A DNA stretch of 64,000 nt, from assembly GCF_001467615.1 (NCBI RefSeq), contig NZ_LNYA01000023.1, positions 126,588-190,587 of the forward strand, written 5' to 3'. Source of the DNA: Legionella erythra (GTDB taxonomy: Bacteria; Pseudomonadota; Gammaproteobacteria; Legionellales; Legionellaceae). The translations under genes and the position numbers were made by a program. The notes beneath the pieces were generated by a model, which had not been told where the DNA came from, searched no databases, and saw only the letters and a program-made list of their open reading frames with translations. Positions 53,282-62,675 of the stretch are shown in pieces. Within the stretch, counting starts at the first letter, position 1. The number at the start of each line of letters is the position of its first letter.

Positions 53282-54802
53282 ATGGATTTATTAAATAAAC
53301 TGAGCATTGCCGCCATCAACCCGGGTGCGTTCAGCGGCCAGGGTTGGAAAAGTGAGATACAGGGAGGCCGCCTGGCTTCCTATTGCCCCGCAACCGGTGA
53401 AAAGCTGGCTGACGTGGCGACTTGCAGCCTGGCTGATTATGAAACCGTGATGGCGCGCGCCGAAAAGGCCGCTTTAGCCTGGAGTCAGGTGCCAGCACCC
53501 AAGCGCGGTGAGATTATTCGACAAATGGGCGAGGCGCTTCGTGAACACAAGGACTGGCTCGGAAGTCTGGTATCGCTTGAAATGGGTAAATCAAAGCAGG
53601 AAGGCGATGGCGAAGTTCAGGAAATGATTGATATCGCTGATTTTGCTGTGGGTCAATCCCGTATGCTGTATGGGAATACCATGCACTCAGAGCGCCCCAA
53701 CCATCGCATGTATGAGCAGTGGCATCCTTACGGGATAGTTGGTGTTATTTCCGCGTTTAATTTCCCGGTTGCGGTGTGGTCCTGGAACGCGTTTATTGCG
53801 GCTATCTGCGGCAACATCACAATATGGAAACCTTCTGCTAAAACGCCTTTATGCGCAATTGCAGTGCAGCATATTTGCAATAAAGTATTGCAGGCTAACC
53901 ATTGCCCTGAAATTTTTTCACTGGTCATTCCTGACTCACATGAGGTAACGGAACGACTGGTTGATGACGCGCGTATTCCGTTGATTTCATTTACCGGCTC
54001 CACCGCAGTAGGCAAACAGGTGGCTGCCAAGGTCGCTGCCCGATTAGGAAAAACCATTCTCGAACTGGGTGGTAACAATGCCATTATTTTGGACGAGTCG
54101 GCTGATCTTAATCTGGCTATTCCCGGTATTGTTTTCGGGGCGGTGGGTACGGCAGGGCAACGTTGCACCACAACACGACGTTTGTTTGTTCATCAAGATC
54201 TTTATAAAGATGTAGTAAAGCGGCTGCAACATGCTTATGAGCAAATCACCATTGGCGATCCTTTAGACAGCAAAAACCTCATGGGTCCCCTGATTGATGA
54301 GCAGGCGGTCAATCAATTTAAGTCTGCAGTTTCCCGCATTAAACAGGCAGAAGGCCAAATTGTATTTGGCGGTGAGGTGTTGAATAAAGCGGGTTATTTT
54401 GTGCAACCTACGCTGGTAACAGACGTTAAAAATGACTGGGATATCGTCCAGGAAGAAACCTTCGCACCCATCCTCTATGTCATGCCGTTTTCAACACTGG
54501 ATGAGGCCATCGCCCTTCAAAATGGTGTACCGCAGGGGCTTTCTTCTGCTATCTTTACTCAGAACCTCAAAAATGCCGAACGTTTTTTAAGCGCCAGAGG
54601 CAGCGACTGCGGGATTGCCAATATCAATATTGGTACGTCCGGTGCGGAAATTGGCGGGGCGTTTGGCGGCGAAAAAGAAACAGGCGGCGGACGTGAGTCG
54701 GGTTCCGATTCCTGGAAGGCCTACATGCGTCGTCAGACCAACACCATCAACTGGGGGGATGATTTACCCTTGGCCCAAGGGATACGATTTAATCTGTCTT
54801 AG
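53282..54802 (+). CDS. Aldehyde dehydrogenase, ALDH7 (aminoadipate-semialdehyde dehydrogenase) type
   Basis: A 506-residue NAD-dependent enzyme with oxyanion Asn160 in AFNFPVAVW, general-base Glu261 in LELGGNNA and nucleophile Cys295 in [20 protein letters not shown] and the C-terminal RQTNTINW are characteristic of the ALDH7/antiquitin group, which oxidises alpha-aminoadipate semialdehyde. Together with the upstream lysine/saccharopine dehydrogenase it forms a lysine to aminoadipate pair. AGGAG lies 6 bp before the ATG. Confidence 0.88.
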   Translation: MDLLNKLSIAAINPGAFSGQGWKSEIQGGRLASYCPATGEKLADVATCSLADYETVMARAEKAALAWSQVPAPKRGEIIRQMGEALREHKDWLGSLVSLEMGKSKQEGDGEVQEMIDIADFAVGQSRMLYGNTMHSERPNHRMYEQWHPYGIVGVISAFNFPVAVWSWNAFIAAICGNITIWKPSAKTPLCAIAVQHICNKVLQANHCPEIFSLVIPDSHEVTERLVDDARIPLISFTGSTAVGKQVAAKVAARLGKTILELGGNNAIILDESADLNLAIPGIVFGAVGTAGQRCTTTRRLFVHQDLYKDVVKRLQHAYEQITIGDPLDSKNLMGPLIDEQAVNQFKSAVSRIKQAEGQIVFGGEVLNKAGYFVQPTLVTDVKNDWDIVQEETFAPILYVMPFSTLDEAIALQNGVPQGLSSAIFTQNLKNAERFLSARGSDCGIANINIGTSGAEIGGAFGGEKETGGGRESGSDSWKAYMRRQTNTINWGDDLPLAQGIRFNLS

Positions 54803-54820
54803 ACTCTTAAGGGTCAATAG

Positions 54821-54841
54821 CACCGGCAGGATTTGCCGGTG
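54821..54841 (+). terminator. Stem-loop between the ALDH and HAD/ECH genes
   Basis: CACCGGCA (54821-54828) pairs perfectly with TGCCGGTG (54834-54841) over a 5-nt loop. There is no U-run, so it may only partly separate the two gene pairs. Confidence 0.5.
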
Positions 54842-54880
54842 CGTCTCTAATCCATAAACCTACACATGAGGATAGGAATC

Positions 54881-57250
54881 ATGCAGGGACATTTTTTTAT
54901 TAAAAAAATAGCTGTTTTGGGTGCAGGCGTTATGGGAGCGCAAATTGCGGCTCACTGCGTGAATGCCGGTATACAAACCCTGTTGTTTGATTTGGCGCCC
55001 AAAGAAGGCGGCAAAAACAGCATTGTGGACAAAGCCATTGCGAATCTTGCCAAGCTTAAACCAACCCCACTGGCTACACCGCAAACGGCTGCCTTGCTTC
55101 AGGCAAAAAATTATGAAGAAAACCTGGCTGATTTAAGTGAATGCGACTTGATCATTGAAGCTATCGCCGAACGCATGGATTGGAAAGCAGATTTATACAA
55201 ACGGATTACGCCCTTTTTAAGAGAAGACACTATTCTGGTGAGTAATACTTCAGGCTTGAGCATCAATGCTCTGGCTGATGTGTTGCCGGAAAATTATCGC
55301 CACAATTTCTGCGGCGTTCATTTTTTCAATCCGCCGCGCTACATGCATTTGGCTGAACTCATTCCCGCGTCTGCAACCCGTCCGCAGTTATTAAATGATC
55401 TTGAAACCTGGTTGACCAGCAAATTGGGTAAAGGCGTCGTCATTGCCAAAGACACGCCAAATTTTATCGCGAACCGAATTGGCGTATTTTCCTTGCTGGC
55501 TACCCTCCACCATGCTGAGGCTATGGGGATAGGACTTGATGAAGTCGATGCATTAACCGGCCCGCTGGTCGGCAGACCCAAATCGGCAACATTCAGAACA
55601 ATGGATGTAGTCGGCCTGGATACCATGGAGCATGTCGTGCGGACCATGAACGAACAACTGGGTAATGACCCCTGGCATGCCTGCTTTAAATTGCCAGCCT
55701 GGTTAACCCAGCTTATAAAAGAAGGTCATCTCGGGCAAAAAACCGGTCAGGGTATTTACCGTAAAAATGGTAAAACCATAGAGGTTTATGATCTGAACAG
55801 TAATACTTATCGTGTAGCTGGTGGAGAAGTCAGCGATGAAGTCAAAACCATTATGAAAACCGCAGATACTAGGCAGCGTATGACGGCATTAATCCGTTCT
55901 GATGATAAACAGGCTCAATTTCTTAGCGCCTGTTTCCGTGACTTGTTTCATTATTGTGCTTATCATCTGGCCGAGATTGCAGAAACTGCCCGTGAGGTGG
56001 ATTTAGCGATTCGTTGGGGATTTGGCTGGCAATTTGGCCCATTCGAAACCTGGCAGGGCGCTGGTGTGGCTGAGATGTTGTCCTTTATTCAAGAGGGCAT
56101 CCGTTCGCAGCAATCACTCAGCACAGCCGCATTACCGCGCTGGTTAAATGAAGAGACGCAATTCTATACGCCCGCAGGTGCTTTTTCACCCCAGTCAGGC
56201 CAATATAAGAAGCCAAGCCCTTTACCGGTTTACAAACGTCAGTTTTTTCAGGATACCGTCATTTTTGAAAAATCACAGGAGACGCTGCCCGTCATTTATG
56301 AAAATAGCGGCGTCACCCTGGTGCATTTCAAAGAAGATGTCGCCATGCTGTCATTTAAAAGTAAAGCCAATACCATCGGTCAGGAGGTTTTGGATGGATT
56401 GCAGGAAGCCATTATCCGGGCAGAGCAACAATGCCGCGGTTTAATTATTTATCAGAATGACGTTAATAATTTCAGTTCTGGTGCTGATCTGCGCGGTGTA
56501 GCTAACTTGATTCAAACCAACCGTCTGGATGCACTGGATAAAATGGTTTATCAATTCCAGCAAACTGCCATGCAATTAAAATATAGCAGTATACCGATGA
56601 TTGCCGCATTAAGAGGACGGGCATTGGGTGGGGGCTGTGAACTCATGATGCAGTGCGATGCCGTTATTGCCGCATTTGAATCCTATCCTGGCCTGGTGGA
56701 AGTTGGTGTGGGGTTAATTCCTGCCGGCGGCGGATGTAAAGAAATGGCCCTGCGTGCGGCAAAACAGGCGGGCGATGCGGATTTGTTGTTATTTATCCAG
56801 CCTTACTTCCAGCAAATTGCAACGGCTTTTGTTGCTGGCTCTGCGCCTGAGGCTCTGCAACGCGGCTATTTGAACGCTCAGGACGGCTGGGTCATGCACC
56901 AAAATGAAGTATTGTATGCCGCCTTGGCCAAAATTAATGAAATGCAGGCCCTGAATTATCAACCACCAATTAGACCATTAATCAAGGTGGCTGGCCGCGA
57001 GGGCCATGCGCGTTTGCAGGTTGGGTTGGTCAACTGGCTGGAAGGCGGTTTTATTTCTCAGCATGATTACTTCCTGGCAAATCAATTAGCTCATGTTATC
57101 TGTGGCGGTGATGTTGACGAAGGAACGCTGGTTGATGAAACCTGGCTTCTCAATCGGGAAAGAGAAGCCTTCTTAACGCTGGCCGCGACGCCGCTGACTC
57201 AGGCGAGAATTGCCCATCTGTTAGAAACCGGCAAACCATTACGCAATTAA
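54881..57250 (+). CDS. 3-hydroxyacyl-CoA dehydrogenase / enoyl-CoA hydratase fusion (HAD first)
   Basis: This 789-residue beta-oxidation enzyme has the dehydrogenase at the N-terminus (Rossmann GAGVMGAQIA from residue 14; FFNPPRYMHLAELIP; FIANRIG) and a crotonase/hydratase domain at about 475-680 (SSGADLRG; AALRGRALGGGCELMM; oxyanion glycines). This is the reverse of E. coli FadB and matches the FadN layout. It hydrates enoyl-CoA and oxidises 3-hydroxyacyl-CoA. The ATG at 54881 has AGGATAGG upstream; an ATG at 54866 overlaps that site. It pairs with the thiolase gene 12 bp downstream. Confidence 0.92.
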   Translation: MQGHFFIKKIAVLGAGVMGAQIAAHCVNAGIQTLLFDLAPKEGGKNSIVDKAIANLAKLKPTPLATPQTAALLQAKNYEENLADLSECDLIIEAIAERMDWKADLYKRITPFLREDTILVSNTSGLSINALADVLPENYRHNFCGVHFFNPPRYMHLAELIPASATRPQLLNDLETWLTSKLGKGVVIAKDTPNFIANRIGVFSLLATLHHAEAMGIGLDEVDALTGPLVGRPKSATFRTMDVVGLDTMEHVVRTMNEQLGNDPWHACFKLPAWLTQLIKEGHLGQKTGQGIYRKNGKTIEVYDLNSNTYRVAGGEVSDEVKTIMKTADTRQRMTALIRSDDKQAQFLSACFRDLFHYCAYHLAEIAETAREVDLAIRWGFGWQFGPFETWQGAGVAEMLSFIQEGIRSQQSLSTAALPRWLNEETQFYTPAGAFSPQSGQYKKPSPLPVYKRQFFQDTVIFEKSQETLPVIYENSGVTLVHFKEDVAMLSFKSKANTIGQEVLDGLQEAIIRAEQQCRGLIIYQNDVNNFSSGADLRGVANLIQTNRLDALDKMVYQFQQTAMQLKYSSIPMIAALRGRALGGGCELMMQCDAVIAAFESYPGLVEVGVGLIPAGGGCKEMALRAAKQAGDADLLLFIQPYFQQIATAFVAGSAPEALQRGYLNAQDGWVMHQNEVLYAALAKINEMQALNYQPPIRPLIKVAGREGHARLQVGLVNWLEGGFISQHDYFLANQLAHVICGGDVDEGTLVDETWLLNREREAFLTLAATPLTQARIAHLLETGKPLRN

Positions 57251-57262
57251 ACAAGGAAATTC

Positions 57263-58450
57263 ATGATGACGAATGTTTACATTGTAGACGCATTAAGAAC
57301 CCCGGTCGGTAAAGCGCCACGAGGTGTTTTCAAGCATACTTTGCCTGACGATTTATTAGCGCATGTGATTCGCGCGGTTAAAACAAAAAACAGCACAGTG
57401 GATTGGCAGATGGTGGGCGATGTGGTTATTGGTTGTGCTATGCCTGAGGCTGAGCAGGGGATGAATGTCGCACGTATCGCGTCACTGCTGGCGGGTATGC
57501 CGCAATCGGTACCGGCGATGACCATCAACCGTTTTTGTTCTTCTGGTGTGCAAAGTATTGCCACGGCGGCAGCTTCCATTCAGCAGGGTGATATGGAGCT
57601 CGCTTTGGCCGGTGGCGTAGAAAGCATGTCTATGGTTCCTCTGGGGGGAAATAAATACACCGCTAACCCGGCTATTTTTACCAATGAACAGGTCGCTATT
57701 GCTTATGGCATGGGCATTACCGCTGAGAACGTCGCCAATCGCTGGGAAATTACCCGTGAACAGCAGAATGAGTTTGCTGCCGAAAGCCATAAGCGCGCTA
57801 TTGCCGCTCAAGAGCGTGGGGATTTCAATGCGGAAATCGTTCCTGTTGAGATCATCGACAGAAAAGTCGATTTAGCCTCCTCTAAAGTTCATGAGAAAAA
57901 GCGCATGATAAGTCAGGATGAGGGTCCGCGTGCGGATACATCCTTTGAAGCTATCGCCCGCCTTAAGCCGGTGTTTGCAGCCAAAGGGACCGTGACGGCC
58001 GGCAACAGCTCACAAACCAGTGACGGTGCGGGGATTGCCTTACTGGCCAGTGAAAAAGCGCTGCAACAATTCAATTTAAAGCCCATCGGTCGCCTGATGA
58101 GTTATGCGGTAGCCGGGGTGGCGCCAGAAATCATGGGTATTGGACCCATTAACGCTGTCCCTCTGGCGCTTAAAAAAGCGGGAATTACTCTGGATCAACT
58201 CGATTGGATTGAGTTAAATGAAGCCTTTGCTGCCCAGGCGCTGGCAGTTATTAAAACCCTTGAACTGCCGCAGGGCAAAGTTAATCCCTTGGGTGGGGCA
58301 ATTGCTTTAGGGCATCCTTTAGGGGCTACAGGTGCCATCCGTACCGCCACCTTGTTACACGGCCTTCGCCGTACTCAAGGTAAGTACGGCATGGTTACCA
58401 TGTGCATTGGCACCGGCATGGGGGCTGCTGCTATTTTTGAAGCGCTTTAA
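57263..58450 (+). CDS. fadA: Acetyl-CoA acyltransferase (thiolase)
   Basis: This 395-residue degradative-type thiolase has acyl-accepting Cys92 in NRFCSSGVQS, the His in LNEAFAAQA, GGAIALGHPLGATG, and the C-terminal second Cys in MCIGTGMGAA. It cleaves 3-ketoacyl-CoA, including acetoacetyl-CoA in many members. AAGGA lies 6 bp from the first ATG. It is co-transcribed with the HAD/ECH gene. Confidence 0.92.
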   Translation: MMTNVYIVDALRTPVGKAPRGVFKHTLPDDLLAHVIRAVKTKNSTVDWQMVGDVVIGCAMPEAEQGMNVARIASLLAGMPQSVPAMTINRFCSSGVQSIATAAASIQQGDMELALAGGVESMSMVPLGGNKYTANPAIFTNEQVAIAYGMGITAENVANRWEITREQQNEFAAESHKRAIAAQERGDFNAEIVPVEIIDRKVDLASSKVHEKKRMISQDEGPRADTSFEAIARLKPVFAAKGTVTAGNSSQTSDGAGIALLASEKALQQFNLKPIGRLMSYAVAGVAPEIMGIGPINAVPLALKKAGITLDQLDWIELNEAFAAQALAVIKTLELPQGKVNPLGGAIALGHPLGATGAIRTATLLHGLRRTQGKYGMVTMCIGTGMGAAAIFEAL

Positions 58451-58462
58451 TTCTGTCATCTG

Positions 58463-58482
58463 GCTGGGCCCTAAAGCCCAGC
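58463..58482 (+). terminator. Stem-loop after the thiolase gene
   Basis: GCTGGGC (58463-58469) and GCCCAGC (58476-58482) form a 7-bp GC-rich stem with a 6-nt loop, 13 bp after the stop. No U-run follows. Confidence 0.45.
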
Positions 58483-58600
58483 TGCTACGCCCTGATCCCT
58501 TATGCCGAGTTCCTCCCTGTTCACCGCGTTGTAGCCTTATTTGATTTACCCCAAGCATAATCTACGCTTAATTATAGGAATCTGTTTTATTGGAGATCGC

Positions 58601-59731
58601 ATGAAGAAAATCCTTCTTGCTGCTTTTCTCGCCGCCAACACCGCATTTGCTGACGATATTATTGGTTTTTCTGCCTATGAAAATGGTGATTACAGTACTG
58701 CCTATCCTCATTTAGTTCAATCAGCGGGAGAGGGCAATGATGAGGCCATGTATCTGCTGGGTCGGATGTATCAATATGGTTATGGCGTCAACCAGGATGA
58801 TAAAAAAGCCGGTGAATGGTATCGAAAATCGGCCGAAAAAAATAATGCCCTGGCACAATTAAGTCTTGGCTACCTGTATGATACCGGGCGAGGCTTTCCC
58901 AGGGATTATGCGGAAGCCTTTAAATGGTATATGAAGGCCGCTGAGCAAGGAAACGCCATTGCTCAACGCAATGTCGGCCTGATGTATGCAACCGGTGATG
59001 GGGTGAAGACCGATGAAAGCAACGCGTTCATCTGGTTTAAGAAATCCTCGGAACAGGGTTATTCCAAGGCACAGGTCAACCTCGCCTACCAGTACCTCAT
59101 GGGACTTGGTACTAAAAAGGACGTTGAAAAAGCCATGTATTGGTATGACAAAGCGGCTCAACAGGGCGATGCCAAAGGGGAGTATAGCCTGGGTCTCCTC
59201 TACACGGGCAAATACGAGGTAACACCGAATCAAAATGCGGCGACGTACTGGTTTTCCAGGGCCGCCAATCAAGGACACCGTAACGCACAGGCTTACCTGG
59301 CCTTTCAGTATTTAAACGGCTTGGGTGTGGAAGCCAACCCGCAAAAAGCCGCCTACTGGTATGAGGCGTCTGCTGAGCAGGGGCATCCACAGGCACAGGC
59401 TGAATTAGGTCAATTATTGCTCACAGGCATTGGCGTGGATAAAGACTATCAGCAGGCTGCGTATTGGTTTGGTAAAGCGGCGAATCAAGGCAATTCTTTT
59501 GCGCAGGGGAAACTGGGGTACATGTATTTAGCCGGTTTAGGTGTTAATCAGGATGATGTCAAAGCCTATGCCTGGCTAAAACTGGCCGCCAACAATAAAA
59601 ATGAGCAGGCGGCCAAAGAGCTAGCCCGTCTTGAGCACAAATTGAATGCGGAGCAAAAGGCATCTGCTGAAAAACTCTATGCCGATCTGAAAAGTAAAAA
59701 ACCCGTGTATGAAGGTGAAGAGCCTGAATAA
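58601..59731 (+). CDS. Secreted Sel1-repeat protein (LpnE-like)
   Basis: The 376-residue precursor has a signal peptide (KKILLAAFLAANTAFA, cleavage near residue 17). About eight 36-residue Sel1 repeats then run almost to the end, each of the form A..LG..Y..G.GV..D..KA..WY.KAA.QG. (for example AMYLLGRMYQYGYGVNQDD). A charged helical tail follows. In L. pneumophila the Sel1 proteins LpnE, EnhC and LidL act in entry and vacuole trafficking, and LpnE is of nearly this length, but paralogues are hard to tell apart so no symbol is given. GGAG is 6 bp from the ATG. No terminator before the convergent GNAT gene. Confidence 0.9.
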   Translation: MKKILLAAFLAANTAFADDIIGFSAYENGDYSTAYPHLVQSAGEGNDEAMYLLGRMYQYGYGVNQDDKKAGEWYRKSAEKNNALAQLSLGYLYDTGRGFPRDYAEAFKWYMKAAEQGNAIAQRNVGLMYATGDGVKTDESNAFIWFKKSSEQGYSKAQVNLAYQYLMGLGTKKDVEKAMYWYDKAAQQGDAKGEYSLGLLYTGKYEVTPNQNAATYWFSRAANQGHRNAQAYLAFQYLNGLGVEANPQKAAYWYEASAEQGHPQAQAELGQLLLTGIGVDKDYQQAAYWFGKAANQGNSFAQGKLGYMYLAGLGVNQDDVKAYAWLKLAANNKNEQAAKELARLEHKLNAEQKASAEKLYADLKSKKPVYEGEEPE

Positions 59732-59746
59732 CAGACTCTTGATTAA

Positions 59747-61069
59747 CTACTCCATGGAATTAATCGGGGTTGTTTCTACTGTAGCAGTGGTGGAAACTAC
59801 CGGTGCAGGTTGAAAAAAGGAGACAACGGCAGGCTGCATGGCATTAGCCAGAGCAAGAAGCTCGTCTTTAAACCCATTGGGCATTTTATGGACAAGTGGA
59901 AGCCAGCGTCTGTCGGCTAAGGAAATAATTTTGACCGCATCCAAGCCGTCGCGTACCACCTGGTAGGCCATGTTTTCGAGGTAGCAAATCCCCAAAGCAT
60001 CATAGCCTTCCTTCTTCGCCAATTCATGAATAAGAGATTGGCAGTGCACCAGCATTTTATCAATGTCTTTTCGTTTGACTGAATCAGTCATTTTAGCAGC
60101 AATCAGGCTTCGTGCATCGTCAAGAGCCATAAAACTGTATTCAAGTCCTACCTCATTTTTGTAGGTTTGTTGCTGCTCGTCAAAATATGACGCTATTTTT
60201 TCACCGCGAACATAAAAGCCAGCGGTCTGGCATAATTTGGCAATGGCAGGCGACTCGGTAAACAACTCCAGTTTTTTGACCCGTCCTTCCTGAAGGAGTT
60301 CGGATAAGATTTGCCGTAAAGCAGCGACTGATTCATCGCTTGGAGCGGCTGACTGAATCGTTAAAAAACCAATATGACGAATAACAGAATCATCTGGATC
60401 AAAATCAACAGTAAGAATCGGTTTATCGTTAAAACAGGCAATGAATTGATTGTGATGCCGTTTAATGCTAATGGCCTCATGACCCTTGTCCTGCAAAAGA
60501 GGTAATTGCTCATCAAATGCCAGGCTGGGAATCCCGGGCGCATTTTTTGCCAGGTTCTCATCAATGAGTTGATAAACATACCGCTCAATCAAATGGAAAC
60601 TACCCCCATGGGCATCCCGTTTAAGCCAATCCGGGAAAATTGCTTCTTGAGAAAATGTTTTATCAGCGAGATGGAAGGCGTTAAAATTACCCCCGCTTTG
60701 AGTTAACTGAATGCGTTTAATTCCGCCTTTTTCCCTCACTATATTTAAGAATTCGTTATAAAAATGTTTGGCATACCCTTTGCCCTGCGAGTCTTTATCA
60801 ACCCCCATGGAACAATATTCGGCAGTATGGCGATGGGGGCCATGACCAAATTTAATGCGTCTTACGGCCACGACTTTATCTTTACCTTCGACCTCATCCA
60901 CCAGAACATAAATGTCGCTGGTTTGCGACATCCGCTCGTAATGGGCTTTGAACTCCTCCTTTCCCTGTTTGGTAAAGGACATCCACTGGATAACATGGTC
61001 TTGCATCCAAATGGACCAAATGGCGTCGTAGTCATCAGGAGTGGCTTTGCGGATTAACGGGTAGGTCAT
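59747..61069 (-). CDS. Tandem GNAT-like acetyltransferase with helical C-terminus
   Basis: This 440-residue cytosolic protein has a clear GNAT fold in its first ~165 residues (IRKATPDDYDAIWSIWM; acetyl-CoA loop MGVDKDSQGKGYAKHFYNEF). A second, more degenerate GNAT-like region covers about 195-320 (IGFLTIQ, then AIAKLCQTAGFYVRGEKI, the usual C-terminal pattern of GNATs). The last ~120 residues are helical, ending in a Thr/Pro-rich tail. The ATG at 61069 has GGGAAGA upstream; the open frame runs 31 codons further without family similarity. Substrate unknown. It lies 70 bp from an amino-acid permease gene in the same direction. Confidence 0.75.
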   Translation of the reverse strand: MTYPLIRKATPDDYDAIWSIWMQDHVIQWMSFTKQGKEEFKAHYERMSQTSDIYVLVDEVEGKDKVVAVRRIKFGHGPHRHTAEYCSMGVDKDSQGKGYAKHFYNEFLNIVREKGGIKRIQLTQSGGNFNAFHLADKTFSQEAIFPDWLKRDAHGGSFHLIERYVYQLIDENLAKNAPGIPSLAFDEQLPLLQDKGHEAISIKRHHNQFIACFNDKPILTVDFDPDDSVIRHIGFLTIQSAAPSDESVAALRQILSELLQEGRVKKLELFTESPAIAKLCQTAGFYVRGEKIASYFDEQQQTYKNEVGLEYSFMALDDARSLIAAKMTDSVKRKDIDKMLVHCQSLIHELAKKEGYDALGICYLENMAYQVVRDGLDAVKIISLADRRWLPLVHKMPNGFKDELLALANAMQPAVVSFFQPAPVVSTTATVETTPINSME

Positions 61070-61139
61070 ATTCTTCCCATGGGGTAAACTCAATGAGCGG
61101 TATATTTTACTCGAAAACCAATAATTGATCAATATTAAT

Positions 61140-62465
61140 TCATATTGTGTGTTTATTATCATGCTTGTTGCGATGTATGGCCATCAGTGCATAGAAGGGC
61201 GTCAAACAAAACAATAAAGCAATGCCATAAAAGATCACGCCCTGCCCTGAACCCAGGATAGCAAACAGAACATAAATACAGGCGAGTATACTGATTACCA
61301 GTAAATTGATGGCGCGGTGGCGATGTGTCGTTGTTTCAAATTGTCTAAATGCAATCATGGCAGCTACTGCAGTATAAAGATAGGGAACCAAAATGCATAA
61401 ATTAGATAGCGTGACCAGCAGAGTAAATTGGGCAGTCAGAAGGCTTGAGTAATTCATGGCCAATAACAGCGTCATAATGAAGGCCGACATGCCAATCGCC
61501 CAATGCGGTGTTTTAAAGCGGGACAGTCGCATTAAAAAGGCAGGCAGCAGACCGTCTCTGGCCGTGGCCATGGCGGCCTGACTGGTGATAAAGAGGAAGC
61601 CGATAATGGTGCAAAGGCAGGCAATGATTGCGGCTGCGGCAAAAATCCAATCGGTTAGATCGCCAAAAATAAGACGGCCTGCCGCCGCAAACGGTGCAGG
61701 ATTATTCATTAATGATGCGGGCGAAAACATGCCCATAATGGCTACCGTGCTTAATAAATAAATCAAGGCAGTGATTGCCGTGCCGAGCACAGTAGCGCGG
61801 TAAATGGTTACCTCGGGATTTTTTACACTTTCTGCGGGTATCGTCGCTGATTCCAAACCGCCAAACGCAAAAAAAGTTAGCATGGCGGCGTTGGCTAATG
61901 CAGCCAGATTGGATTGCCCTGATACATTAAAAAAAGCAAGATTTTCGCCTTTGATATGGAATAAACCGACAAACGAAACAAGGACGATAGGAATTAATTT
62001 AATGATGGTGGTCGCCATCTGCACGACCTTGACTTCTTTAACCCCGATAATATTAATCAAGGCAACCAACCAGATAATGGTGCTGCCGACCAAGAAAGCG
62101 AGTGGATGATTGGTGGCCAAGGCAGGCCAGAAAACGGTGAGGTATGCCAGCAATGCCACCACAGTAGCGGCATCACCAATGATATTGCCGAGCAGATAGG
62201 AAACGCTGACCTGATAGCCGGCGAAATCCCCCAGTTCATGACGGCAGTAGGAGTAAAGCCCGCCGACTAAAGGTAAACGCTGGCTCAGTTTACCAAAAAT
62301 AATCGCCAGCAAAATGGAGCCTAGAGCCGTGATAATCCAGCCAAGCAGGCCAATGCTGCCAATTGCAGCAATAGTGGCTGGTAATAGAAAAATACCTGAA
62401 CCAACCATATTGCCAATCACTAAAGAGGTGCTGGCAGGCAAACCCAGGACTCGTTTTTGTTCCAT
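61140..62465 (-). CDS. APC-family amino acid permease
   Basis: A 441-residue, 12-helix transporter of the amino acid-polyamine-organocation superfamily, close to the AdiC/PotE/CadB group. The first helix has the substrate-binding Gly-rich break LVIGNMVGSGIFLLP (15-29), and helix 6 has the FFAFGGLESATIPAE segment. Antiporter versus uniporter and the amino acid carried cannot be decided. No decarboxylase gene is next to it, which argues against an acid-resistance antiporter pair. No good Shine-Dalgarno is visible. Confidence 0.88.
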   Translation of the reverse strand: MEQKRVLGLPASTSLVIGNMVGSGIFLLPATIAAIGSIGLLGWIITALGSILLAIIFGKLSQRLPLVGGLYSYCRHELGDFAGYQVSVSYLLGNIIGDAATVVALLAYLTVFWPALATNHPLAFLVGSTIIWLVALINIIGVKEVKVVQMATTIIKLIPIVLVSFVGLFHIKGENLAFFNVSGQSNLAALANAAMLTFFAFGGLESATIPAESVKNPEVTIYRATVLGTAITALIYLLSTVAIMGMFSPASLMNNPAPFAAAGRLIFGDLTDWIFAAAAIIACLCTIIGFLFITSQAAMATARDGLLPAFLMRLSRFKTPHWAIGMSAFIMTLLLAMNYSSLLTAQFTLLVTLSNLCILVPYLYTAVAAMIAFRQFETTTHRHRAINLLVISILACIYVLFAILGSGQGVIFYGIALLFCLTPFYALMAIHRNKHDNKHTI

Positions 62466-62618
62466 ATTGATTCAATGAAAATTTTGTATCAATTTAATCA
62501 TGATTTGATTGAAGATGAAAGTTTAGCCTCTCAGCATCCTGAATGTCCGGCTAATGAATGAACAGTAGGTATACCTTTTCGGTACGAAAAAATTGAGGTT
62601 TATTCTTCATTTATTCAT

Positions 62619-62636
62619 GGCATTGGCATTGGCATT
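62619..62636 (+). repeat. GGCATT hexamer repeated three times
   Basis: Three perfect tandem GGCATT units lie 39 bp upstream of the ATG of the tandem ABM gene, preceded by AT and followed by AGAATAG. Confidence 0.7.
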
Positions 62637-62675
62637 AGAATAGATGGGTCTCTTTACCAACGGCGAGTGGCTAAA

